5,578 nucleotides of DNA from NCBI GenBank assembly GCA_015067385.1, contig SVMP01000139.1, positions 1-5,578 of the forward strand, in the 5' to 3' direction. This stretch comes from Oscillospiraceae bacterium. Lineage in GTDB: Bacteria > Bacillota > Clostridia > Oscillospirales > UBA644. A program made the position numbers and the translations under genes. Position 1 is the stretch's first letter; the number at the start of each line of letters is the position of its first letter. Below the pieces are notes generated by a model that searched no databases, had not been told where the DNA came from, and was given only the letters and a program-made list of their open reading frames with translations. Shown here piece after piece: positions 1 to 5,578 of the stretch.

Positions 1-353
1 TCCTCATAAGAGAAGAACTTCTTCAGTTATTTCTCAATATTAACGAAGAAGGCGGAGCAGAAGCATTGGAGATCGCAGTTCACTATATAACGATCTTGCT
101 TATTTGTCTTATAAGCCTGTATCTTTTACACATTTTCAGAAATGCGCTGCAAGCAATGGAAGTTTCCGTCTGGTCAATGATATCCGGGTTCATTGAATGC
201 GCTGCAAGGGTCGTTATGTCAAAAGTTATTATAAATCTGATCGGAAACGACGCGCTGTTCATATCCGAACCGGTAGCCTGGATAGGTGCTCTTTTATCTG
301 TAATGATACCGTATTTTTACTACAGCAAGAAATTGCTTAAAACGGAGAAATAA
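1..353 (+). CDS. MATE family efflux transporter, C-terminal part (5' end outside window)
   Basis: The frame is open from the left edge (first full codon at base 3) to TAA at 351-353, giving 116 residues. It begins with a charged loop (REELLQLF...NEEGG), followed by a long helix. Next comes the stretch FRNALQAMEVSVWSMISGF and then ECAARV, typical of the last helices of multi-antimicrobial extrusion (MATE) proteins. It ends with a final helix (about residues 86-108) and a short basic tail. MATE proteins are about 450 residues with 12 helices, so roughly the last quarter is present. The family exports cationic drugs or metabolites using Na+ or H+ gradients; the substrate here cannot be told. A TTG at 66 is an internal leucine, not a start. 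The stop abuts the next ATG (TAAATG), so this gene heads or continues the operon with the VUT, SDR and DUF5714 genes. Confidence 0.88.
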   Translation, partial: LIREELLQLFLNINEEGGAEALEIAVHYITILLICLISLYLLHIFRNALQAMEVSVWSMISGFIECAARVVMSKVIINLIGNDALFISEPVAWIGALLSVMIPYFYYSKKLLKTEK

Positions 354-1100
354 ATGAAAATAAAAGATTGGTTTCAAAAAGAAATAAAGGAAACGGTTTT
401 GCTTTTGCGATGCATACCGACAACAGTCGTTACACTGTTTGTTGTCAGCGTCATATGCATGAATCTTCTGGCAAACAAAACGCTTCTCCAACTCGAGTAC
501 ATAGCGCTTGACGGCGGCATACTTATATCATGGCTTTCGTTTATGTGTATGGACATAATAACAAAACATTTCGGGCCGAAAGCGTCAAACAAAATCTCAA
601 TACTCGCATCAGCGATAAATCTGATGACATGCTTTATTTTTTTTATAGCAAGCATCATTCCCTCAAACGCAGCCGATTACACCTATTTTAACGGTATTTT
701 CGGCGGAACATGGTTCATACTTCTTGCAAGTACGATCGCCTTTCTGTCATCTGCGGCGTTAAACAATATACTTAATTTCGCCATATTGAAAACATTCAAA
801 AACAGACAGGATGGAAAGCTGGCATATGCAATAAGCGCATATGTTTCAACGTTTATCGGTCAGTTTTTTGATAATTTTCTGTTTTCCGTTATCGTTTTCG
901 TTGGGTTTGCGCCTATATTCTGGGACGGATTTCATTGGACTGTTATTCAATGCGCGACATGTGCCTTAACAGGCGCTGTTGCGGAACTGATAATGGAAAT
1001 TGTTTTCTCCCCGATAGGCTATAAAATAACCAAAAAATGGCGTGAAAACAAAGTCGGAAGCGAATACCTCGACTATATCGGAAAGGATTGTAAACGATGA
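354..1100 (+). CDS. VUT/YhhQ-type (COG1738) six-helix membrane transporter
   Basis: This 248-residue integral membrane protein has about six hydrophobic segments (near residues 20-40, 53-70, 80-103, 119-145, 157-187 and 195-222). It has a basic N-terminal lead and a charged C-terminal tail. The segment ISWLSFMCMDIITKHFGPK lines up with the E. coli YhhQ stretch containing TDLTVRIFG. The segment AYVSTFIGQFFDNFLF matches the YhhQ STLFGNVSDTLAFF region. The membrane aspartates D67 and D173 are therefore retained. COG1738 includes the queuosine-precursor transporter YhhQ and proteins named putative vitamin uptake transporters, so substrate assignment by family is weak. No queuosine genes are visible nearby, so I do not name it queuosine-specific. 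The start has GGAG at 344-347, six bases upstream. The stop overlaps the SDR start by four bases (ATGA), implying coupled translation. Confidence 0.85.
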   Translation: MKIKDWFQKEIKETVLLLRCIPTTVVTLFVVSVICMNLLANKTLLQLEYIALDGGILISWLSFMCMDIITKHFGPKASNKISILASAINLMTCFIFFIASIIPSNAADYTYFNGIFGGTWFILLASTIAFLSSAALNNILNFAILKTFKNRQDGKLAYAISAYVSTFIGQFFDNFLFSVIVFVGFAPIFWDGFHWTVIQCATCALTGAVAELIMEIVFSPIGYKITKKWRENKVGSEYLDYIGKDCKR

Positions 1101-1753
1101 AAATACTTATAACAGGTACAACCCAAGGCATCGGAAAAGCAATTGCAGAAAAATTTCTAAAAGAAAATCATGATGTTGTGGGAATAGACAGACAGAAAAA
1201 AAGTATTGATAATAAAAAATATACACACTATGAGTGTGATGTAAGGAACAAAGACATGCTTCCCGACATAGAAGATGTTGATATCCTTATTAACAATGCA
1301 GGAACTCAAAACGAAAACGATATAGACACAAACCTTAAAGCGTTGATCTTCATAACCGAAAAATATGCCTTTCAGGAGAAAATCAAGTCAGTTTTAAACA
1401 TCGGTTCTGCAAGCGCACACACGGGGGCGGAATTTCCCGAATACTGCGCAAGCAAGGGCGGAGTGTTGGCGTACACAAAAAATGTAGCTATCCGCATAGC
1501 ACCCTACGGAGCCACCTGCAACAGCCTTGACCCTGGAGGTGTTTTAACAGAACTCAACGAATGCGTTATAAACGACAAAGAACTTTGGGCAAAGATAATG
1601 GATGAAACACCTCTAAAAAAATGGGCAACCCCCGAAGAGATCGCCGAGTGGGCGTATTTTCTTACTGTTACGAACACGTTCTGCACGGGACAGAATATTC
1701 TCGTTGACGGCGGCGAAGCAATAAATTATCATTTTATATGGAAAGATGAGTAA
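1097..1753 (+). CDS. Short-chain dehydrogenase/reductase (compact classical SDR)
   Basis: This is a cytosolic Rossmann-fold NAD(P)-dependent oxidoreductase of 218 residues. The cofactor motif TGTTQGIG is at 6-13. D31 at the end of strand 2 suggests NAD(H) rather than NADP(H). D48 follows, then NNAG at 66-69 and the tetrad asparagine N80. The catalytic set is S104, Y116 and K120 (Y-C-A-S-K). PGGV at 146-149 and the closing region TP..W..PEEIA (171-183) through LVDGG (202-206) are standard for the family. It is about 30 residues shorter than the usual 250, with only ten residues between NNAG and N80, roughly half the usual gap. The substrate is unknown; many relatives are annotated as 3-oxoacyl-ACP or sugar/alcohol reductases by default. 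The AAAGGA at 1082-1087 lies nine bases before the ATG. It overlaps both neighbouring genes, so it belongs to the same transcript and probably to the same pathway. Confidence 0.92.
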   Translation: MKILITGTTQGIGKAIAEKFLKENHDVVGIDRQKKSIDNKKYTHYECDVRNKDMLPDIEDVDILINNAGTQNENDIDTNLKALIFITEKYAFQEKIKSVLNIGSASAHTGAEFPEYCASKGGVLAYTKNVAIRIAPYGATCNSLDPGGVLTELNECVINDKELWAKIMDETPLKKWATPEEIAEWAYFLTVTNTFCTGQNILVDGGEAINYHFIWKDE

Positions 1754-2450
1754 AGCTATGAATGACGAATGCTTGATCTGCGGTGCTCCGTTGAAATACA
1801 CAGAAAATGAGCAGGAAATGGAGTGTGTTCTCTGCCACAAAAAAGAGAACAGCAAAACCATATGCGAAAAAGGACATTATATCTGTAACGAATGCCATAT
1901 GAACGGAACAGATTCGATAATCGGGCTGTGCATGAAAGATAAATCAAAAAATCCGTTTTCGATCATAAAAAAGATGATGAACATGCCGTTTTGCCATATG
2001 CACGGACCGGAACATCATATAATGGTCGGATCAACACTTCTTACTGCCTATAAAAATGCGGGCGGAAAGATCGATCTCGAAAAATCGCTTACAGAAATGC
2101 AGGCAAGGGCAAAGAAAGTTCCGGGCGGCGTATGCGGTTTTTGGGGCGCTTGCGGCGCAGGTATAAGCGCGGGAATGTTCATTTCAATAATAACAGGTTC
2201 CACTCCTCTTGCAAACGAAGAATGGGGGCTTTCGAATCAAATGACATCTAAAGCACTTGGTTCGATCGGAAAGATAGGCGGTCCGAGATGCTGCAAACGA
2301 GATTCTTTTACGGCGATAACAGAAGCTGTTGAATTTGTCAAAGAAAACCTCGGAATTGAAATGGAGACAGAAAAGCCTGTCTGCACTCATTTTGAGAAGA
2401 ATAATCAATGTATTAAAGAAAGATGTCCGTATTACAGATCAGCGGACTAA
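1746..2450 (+). CDS. DUF5714 family Cys/His-rich protein, function unknown
   Basis: The protein has 234 residues, 16 of them cysteines, and no membrane segment or signal peptide. The N-terminal part is a ribbon-like cluster: C9-x2-C12, C27-x2-C30, C40-x3-H44-x2-C47-x2-C50-H51, then C62. The middle holds the family signatures: C83-H-M-H-G-P-E-H-H91, C130-GFWGA-C136-GAG and GGPR-C182-C183-KR. The C-terminus adds C213-x-H215, C222 and C227-PY. These match my recollection of DUF5714 proteins in methanogenic archaea and Clostridia. Zinc or iron-sulfur binding is inferred from residue spacing; no biochemical role is known to me. The ATG at 1746 overlaps the SDR by eight bases but has almost no gap to GGAAAG. 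The ATG at 1758, with GAG seven bases upstream, would give 230 residues and is equally likely. It is the last gene of the operon. Confidence 0.85.
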   Translation: MSKAMNDECLICGAPLKYTENEQEMECVLCHKKENSKTICEKGHYICNECHMNGTDSIIGLCMKDKSKNPFSIIKKMMNMPFCHMHGPEHHIMVGSTLLTAYKNAGGKIDLEKSLTEMQARAKKVPGGVCGFWGACGAGISAGMFISIITGSTPLANEEWGLSNQMTSKALGSIGKIGGPRCCKRDSFTAITEAVEFVKENLGIEMETEKPVCTHFEKNNQCIKERCPYYRSAD

Positions 2451-2463
2451 ATAAAACAAGTAT

Positions 2464-2492
2464 ATGCCGATGAAAAACTCATCGGCATTTTT
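2464..2492 (+). terminator. Rho-independent terminator of the MATE-VUT-SDR-DUF5714 operon
   Basis: A perfect 10-bp inverted repeat (ATGCCGATGA at 2464-2473 and TCATCGGCAT at 2479-2488) encloses a five-base AAAAC loop. It runs directly into TTTTT (2488-2492). It starts 14 bases after the DUF5714 stop and separates the operon from the GNAT promoter. There is no T-run on the other strand, so it acts in the plus direction only. Confidence 0.92.
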
Positions 2493-2514
2493 CGAACATT
2501 TTCTACAACAGATA

Positions 2515-2543
2515 TTGAATTACGAAAAGATTTGTGATATAAT
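2515..2543 (+). promoter_or_regulatory. Sigma-A type promoter for the GNAT gene
   Basis: The -35 box TTGAAT (2515-2520) and a consensus -10 box TATAAT (2538-2543) are separated by exactly 17 bases. TG at 2535-2536 makes an extended -10 (TGnTATAAT). Transcription should start near 2550, leaving a short leader. The leader contains GGAG (2563-2566) seven bases before the GNAT ATG at 2574. No operator-like palindrome is obvious around it, so expression may be constitutive. Confidence 0.85.
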
Positions 2544-2573
2544 ATGTGGAATAAAAAATGACGGAGAAAAAAT

Positions 2574-3056
2574 ATGGATAAGTTTTTTTTCAGATATGCG
2601 ACCAAAGACGATGCCGCCTTGGTTTTGAAGTTTATAAAAGATATAGCTGAATACGAAAAGATGTCCGACCAGGTTGTAAACTCGGAAGAACTTTTGCTTG
2701 ACTGGGTTTTCGAAAAGAAAAGAGCGGAAGTAATTTTTGTTCTTGAGGACGGAAAAGAAGTCGGTTTTGCGCTGTTTTTCCATAATTACTCAACTTTTGT
2801 CGGCAGATCGGGATTATATCTCGAAGACCTGTTCGTTCAACCTGCATACAGAGGTAAGGGATACGGAAAAGCACTCATAACAAAGCTTGCGGAAATTGCC
2901 GTGGAAAGAAACTGTGGCAGGATGGAATGGACCTGTCTTGACTGGAACAAGCCGAGCATTGATTTTTACCTTTCCCTCGGAGCTAAGCCTATGGACGAAT
3001 GGACAACATATAGACTTGCAAGAGAAGAACTCAAAAAACTGGCAGAAAATTTATAA
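2574..3056 (+). CDS. GNAT N-acetyltransferase, SSAT/thialysine acetyltransferase-like
   Basis: The protein has 160 residues and a single GNAT fold; human spermidine/spermine acetyltransferase (SSAT) has 171. An N-terminal R7-x-A-x-x-D-D is followed by IKDIAEYEKM and the strand GFALFFHNYSTF. LYLEDLFVQP (81-90) contains E84, the counterpart of SSAT E92. The acetyl-CoA pyrophosphate loop is R93-G-K-G-Y-G98. The motif LDWN-PSIDFY-LGA (122-137) contains Y132, the counterpart of the SSAT tyrosine proposed as general acid. Such enzymes transfer acetyl from acetyl-CoA to amines such as polyamines or thialysine in the cytosol; the actual substrate here is unproven. It has its own promoter and a good Shine-Dalgarno site. 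No plus-strand terminator follows, so read-through into clc is possible. Confidence 0.9.
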   Translation: MDKFFFRYATKDDAALVLKFIKDIAEYEKMSDQVVNSEELLLDWVFEKKRAEVIFVLEDGKEVGFALFFHNYSTFVGRSGLYLEDLFVQPAYRGKGYGKALITKLAEIAVERNCGRMEWTCLDWNKPSIDFYLSLGAKPMDEWTTYRLAREELKKLAENL

Positions 3057-3195
3057 ATTCAGTTTTACATTTTTTTACGCAATAAAGAAAACAAAAAAAG
3101 GCGATAAGATGTTCAGAAAGACATCCGCCTCCCCTATTACAGATAAATAAATTAAATTGGGGGCATATGTACCAAAAAATAAAAGAGATGGGATC
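3057..3195 (+). promoter_or_regulatory. Leader region upstream of the ClC gene
   Basis: These 139 bases between the GNAT stop and the ClC ATG are very A/T-rich apart from two islands. The first is the hairpin at 3100-3129. The second is a CCCC run (3131-3134) that could pair with GGGG at 3159-3162 just before a mini-ORF. No convincing promoter is present. The best pair is TTCAGA (3112-3117) with TATTAC (3135-3140), 17 bases apart and four of six matches each. Transcription may therefore come partly from the GNAT promoter. I do not see a known riboswitch consensus. Confidence 0.35.
3093..3129 (-). terminator. Hairpin with T-run reading on the minus strand
   Basis: GGCG (3100-3103) pairs with CGCC (3126-3129), and GATGT (3108-3112) pairs with ACATC (3121-3125). 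A four-base ATAA bulge lies on one side and an eight-base loop closes the stem. Seven A residues (3093-3099) precede it, so on the minus strand the stem is followed by seven T residues, as in an intrinsic terminator. On the plus strand it is followed by TCCCC and should not terminate. No minus-strand gene is evident upstream of it on that strand, so it may end antisense RNA from clc or be only a leader structure. Confidence 0.35.
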
Positions 3196-3199
3196 ATGA
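3167..3199 (+). other. Possible ten-codon leader mini-ORF overlapping the clc start
   Basis: ATG at 3167 opens a reading frame of ten codons (MYQKIKEMGS). Its TGA (3197-3199) overlaps the clc ATG (3196-3198) as ATGA, the arrangement used for translational coupling elsewhere in this window. A run of five G residues (3159-3163) lies upstream but only three bases from the ATG, which is too close for an ideal ribosome site. An ORF this short can arise by chance. Confidence 0.2.
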
Positions 3200-4812
3200 G
3201 AAAAGATAAATCAACATATATACAAAACATTTTACTACCATGCGTTCTTTTTTCAATAATAACGGGTGTTGTTACGGGCACACTGATATTTTTGTTTAAA
3301 GCATCAGCATCATTTTTAATCTCGAAATCGGAAATGATATATGAGTTTGCCCGAGAAAACCCAATGATGATACCTTTACTCATTATCGGAATGGCAGTCG
3401 TTGGTCTGCTATCGGCAATACTTTTAAAATATGTACCCGATGCGCGCGGCGGCGGTATACCTACCGCTATAGCGATACTTCGCGGACTGATAACTTTCAG
3501 CTGGGTTAAAAGTATTGTTTTTGTCTTTGTTTCAGCAATGCTGACTTATTTCGGAGGCGTACCCCTCGGAAATGAAGGCCCGAGCGTTCAGATGGGCACG
3601 GCAGCGGGAAAAGGAATCGTTTCCTTATTTGCAAAAAAACACATGGCATGGGACAGATATATAATGACAGGCGGCGCATGTGCAGGCTTTGCGGCTGCAA
3701 CAGGCTCACCTATAACCGGTTTGCTTTTCGCATTCGAAGAAGCACACAGAAGAGTTTCACCGATGATATTTATGGTTGCTGCAATGTCAACATTTGCAGG
3801 CGTGTCAACGGCACAACTGCTCTGTCACTTAACAAATACTTCTTTTTCGCTTTTTCATTTTTCAATAAACGCCGTAATGCCCCTGAAATATATCTGGACA
3901 GCGATCATTATCGGACTTATTGCAGGATTAACAGCTGCCGGATTTACATATCTGTACAACGCTATAAGACATTTTGTTAAAACCACATTAAAAAGAATTC
4001 CATTCACCGTAAAGATCGTCTCTATATTTGTTATTTCTGCAATCATAGGGTTAATTTCTGCCGAAAGCATCGGATCGGGACATCATCTCATCGACCATTT
4101 GATAGAAGGTCACGGCGTAACAGCAATGCTTATCGTTATATTCATCGTTCGAGCATTTCTTTTACTGCTTGCAAACAATTCCGACATAACAGGCGGTCTG
4201 TTCGTTCCGACACTTGCTTTCGGAGCAATAATCGGTGCTTTGAGCGGAAAAGTTTTGGTTTATTTCGGGCTTCTTCCCGAAGAATATTATTCAATAACAG
4301 TCATCATGGGAATAGCCGCATATTTGAGTTCATCATCAAGAACTCCCCTTATAGCCCTTGCGTTTGCAACCGAAGCGCTGTACGGAATGAGCAATATTTT
4401 ACCTATAGGTATTGCAATAACAGTTTCATTCCTTGTTATTGAAACGATGGGTATTCCCGCATTTACAGATACTGTTGTTGAAAACAAGGCTGAAAGCTTC
4501 AATCACGGAAAAAATGCATATATTGTTGAAGCACATATGACAGTTAAACCCGAATCGTTTATTTGCGGTAAAGAAGTAAGGGACGTTATATTCCCTCCCA
4601 CATGTGTAATTCTTGACATACAAAAAGACAGATCGCTGCATATTCCTACTACATCATTATCCGAAGGCGATATTGTTCATTTACATTTCCAGTCATTTGA
4701 TATAGGCGCTACGACAGAGCAACTCGAAGCAATTTTCGGAACTCAAACAAACGATATTAATTCTCAAATAACATTCAGCAAAAAGAATCAACACGTTCCT
4801 GAAATCACGTAA
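3196..4812 (+). CDS. ClC-type chloride/proton exchanger with C-terminal TrkA_C domain
   Basis: The product has 538 residues from ATG 3196. A TTG at 3157 would add 13 residues but lacks a ribosome site, so I prefer the ATG, which has AGAG (3184-3187) eight bases upstream. Residues 10-430 are the membrane ClC core. Selectivity loop GGGIP is at 85-89, with G86 where E. coli ClC-ec1 has S107. The gating loop GNEGP (125-129) keeps E127, equal to ec1 E148. E181-E182 correspond to ec1 E202-E203, the internal proton glutamate. GGLFVP (333-338) carries F336, equal to F357. F423 sits where ec1 has Y445. Both glutamates favour an H+-coupled antiporter rather than a channel. Residues about 440-515 form a TrkA_C (RCK_C) regulatory domain, suggesting ligand control. 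Roles in the family include acid resistance and anion homeostasis. Confidence 0.93.
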   Translation: MRKDKSTYIQNILLPCVLFSIITGVVTGTLIFLFKASASFLISKSEMIYEFARENPMMIPLLIIGMAVVGLLSAILLKYVPDARGGGIPTAIAILRGLITFSWVKSIVFVFVSAMLTYFGGVPLGNEGPSVQMGTAAGKGIVSLFAKKHMAWDRYIMTGGACAGFAAATGSPITGLLFAFEEAHRRVSPMIFMVAAMSTFAGVSTAQLLCHLTNTSFSLFHFSINAVMPLKYIWTAIIIGLIAGLTAAGFTYLYNAIRHFVKTTLKRIPFTVKIVSIFVISAIIGLISAESIGSGHHLIDHLIEGHGVTAMLIVIFIVRAFLLLLANNSDITGGLFVPTLAFGAIIGALSGKVLVYFGLLPEEYYSITVIMGIAAYLSSSSRTPLIALAFATEALYGMSNILPIGIAITVSFLVIETMGIPAFTDTVVENKAESFNHGKNAYIVEAHMTVKPESFICGKEVRDVIFPPTCVILDIQKDRSLHIPTTSLSEGDIVHLHFQSFDIGATTEQLEAIFGTQTNDINSQITFSKKNQHVPEIT

Positions 4813-4826
4813 ACGGTATATTTATA

Positions 4827-4866
4827 AAAAGCATCTCCGACCCGATATGGTTTTGGAGATGCTTTT
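4827..4866. terminator. Bidirectional terminator between clc and the converging minus-strand gene
   Basis: A 12-bp perfect stem (AAAAGCATCTCC at 4827-4838, GGAGATGCTTTT at 4855-4866) encloses a 16-base loop. The flanking A-run and T-run make it a usable intrinsic terminator in both directions. It begins 15 bases after the clc stop. For the minus-strand gene it lies about 95 bases beyond that gene's stop. Confidence 0.85.
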
Positions 4867-4904
4867 CAATTCATCAAATTTTTTTAATTTATTAAAATGT
4901 TGTT

Positions 4905-4958
4905 TTATAAAGGTATATCACCGTCAAAAATTGCTGTAATTCGCCGTCCGTTATACAT
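4905..4958 (-). CDS. Short 17-codon ORF with strong ribosome site, function unknown
   Basis: On the minus strand the end of the upstream gene reads GATGGAGGAGTAAATCATG. A GGAGGAG ribosome site therefore overlaps the last two codons and stop of that gene, a few bases before an ATG (4956-4958). The frame encodes MYNGRRITAIFDGDIPL and stops at TAA (4905-4907). The bases beyond it are A/T-rich noncoding sequence leading to the shared terminator. It could be a genuine small peptide, the remnant of a truncated gene, or chance: the GAG-GAG codons alone make the ribosome site look strong. I do not recognise the peptide. Confidence 0.3.
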   Translation of the reverse strand: MYNGRRITAIFDGDIPL

Positions 4959-4961
4959 GAT

Positions 4962-5578
4962 TTACTCCTCCATCAATGAAATAAGGGCGCCCGAATTTTC
5001 ACTGTTTTTTATGCAGAGGTTATATCCGCCGACGGTTGCGGAATATGCTCCGCGTTCAATACCGGGCGTTATGTAGATCATGCCGTTACAGATAACATCC
5101 TCGCCATTGAATGCGTTGAAATGTATAATAGAACATTTATCTGTCGTTATCTCGTTCATTTGAGGAGACCAATGAACCGGCGTTCCCTTGTTGTATATTT
5201 TTTGCGAAGGTAAATTCACCCCAACCTCATCTTCGTTCGAAATAATCCCATCAGAACACAGCGCAAGGATATGGGTTGCATTGGGGATATCGAATTCAAA
5301 TTGAAAATACGGCTGAGTATGACTTTGGTATGGGTCGTTTACCCATTCTGCGAACCCGACTTTTTCTTCAGGAATAAGCTCATATATATCCCATATAGTC
5401 GTTCTTTGGGCATTTTCTTCGTAGTAATAACGAACAATGTACATTTTTTCATTACATTCGAGAAGACAATAATTGTCAGACAAAGGTTGCCAGAGTATAT
5501 TATCAGTATTGTTCAATTCTTCGGGAACGTTCAAGAAGAACATTTCGTTCCACTCTTCTTTTGTCCAAGGTAATTTCT
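4962..5578 (-). CDS. Hypothetical acidic soluble protein, probably partial at its 5' end
   Basis: The frame runs from the right edge to TAA at 4962-4964 and gives at least 204 residues. An in-frame ATG at 5541-5543, with AGAGGA nine bases upstream on its strand, would give a complete 193-residue protein. The 11 codons before it (KLPWTKEEWNE) also look protein-like, and no stop intervenes, so the true start may be outside the window. There is no signal peptide or membrane segment. The protein is acidic and rich in aromatic residues, with alternating hydrophobic stretches (YCLLE, MYIVRYYY, FQFEFDI, CSIIHF, MIYITPG, GAYSATVGGYNLCI) suggesting a mainly beta fold. It ends in LMEE. I do not recognise the family. 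It converges on clc and shares its terminator, so it is not part of the plus-strand operons. Confidence 0.7.
   Translation of the reverse strand, partial: KLPWTKEEWNEMFFLNVPEELNNTDNILWQPLSDNYCLLECNEKMYIVRYYYEENAQRTTIWDIYELIPEEKVGFAEWVNDPYQSHTQPYFQFEFDIPNATHILALCSDGIISNEDEVGVNLPSQKIYNKGTPVHWSPQMNEITTDKCSIIHFNAFNGEDVICNGMIYITPGIERGAYSATVGGYNLCIKNSENSGALISLMEE

Noticed and set aside
66..353. A separate 95-residue membrane protein starting at TTG 66.
   Set aside because: The frame is open to the left edge and the upstream residues fit a MATE loop, so the TTG is an internal leucine.
354..1100. Naming the VUT gene as a queuosine-precursor transporter.
   Set aside because: The family match is good, but COG1738 is broader than one substrate and no queuosine biosynthesis or salvage gene is present in the window.
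3045..3070. The palindrome AATTTATAAATT at the GNAT stop followed by T-rich sequence as a terminator.
   Set aside because: The stem is all A/T, short and without a proper loop, so it is unlikely to stop transcription.
3100..3150. GGCGAT followed by CGCC upstream of a ClC gene suggested a fluoride (crcB-type) riboswitch.
   Set aside because: The downstream conserved segment resembling TGATGGCTCCTAC is missing, and the pairing here is a simple nested hairpin instead of the pseudoknotted aptamer. The ClC also has the GNEGP gate and no ClC-F hallmark I can identify.
2887..3150. An 87-codon plus-strand frame overlapping the end of the GNAT gene.
   Set aside because: It lies out of frame within the conserved GNAT C-terminus and its translation resembles no protein; its tail runs through the hairpin region.
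3157..3195. TTG at 3157 as the clc start, adding 13 residues.
   Set aside because: The bases before it are an A/T stretch without a ribosome site, and the added residues precede the natural basic N-terminus and first helix.
3075..3383. A 102-codon minus-strand frame that the minus-strand hairpin could terminate.
   Set aside because: It is antisense to the clc start. It ends inside or beyond the A-run rather than before the hairpin, and its translation has no recognisable features.

Overview
The window is AT-rich (roughly 40% GC by eye). Its genes are tightly packed, start with purine-rich Shine-Dalgarno sites, and are bounded by short hairpin-plus-T terminators. This layout and the protein families (COG1738/VUT transporter, DUF5714, a GGGIP-type ClC with a TrkA_C tail, a MATE exporter) point to an anaerobic Firmicute of the Clostridia, perhaps a gut lineage. 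The genus cannot be read from the sequence.

Region 1 (1-2492, + strand) is the 3' part of one operon. It holds the C-terminal third of a MATE efflux transporter (cut by the window edge), a COG1738/VUT six-helix importer of the YhhQ type, a compact NAD-type short-chain dehydrogenase, and a Cys/His-rich DUF5714 protein. The genes abut or overlap (TAAATG, ATGA, 8-base overlap) and end at a perfect 10-bp terminator. Two transporters, one oxidoreductase and a probable metal-binding protein of unknown function form the most plausible undescribed module here. A small-molecule uptake and redox-processing role is inference only.

Region 2 (2515-3056, + strand) is a GNAT acetyltransferase of the SSAT/thialysine acetyltransferase type. 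It has its own near-consensus extended -10 promoter and a good ribosome binding site.

Region 3 (3057-4866, + strand) is a ClC-type chloride/proton exchanger with a C-terminal TrkA_C domain. The 139-base leader contains a hairpin that looks like a terminator for the opposite strand. It also has a ten-codon mini-ORF whose stop overlaps the clc start codon (ATGA). The gene ends at a strong hairpin that can also serve the converging minus-strand gene.

Region 4 (4905-5578, - strand) is an acidic soluble protein I do not recognise, probably running off the right edge. It is followed by a 17-codon ORF with an excellent Shine-Dalgarno site.

There are no RNA genes, insertion sequences, CRISPR repeats or phage genes. 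No gene-free stretch exceeds 300 bases.
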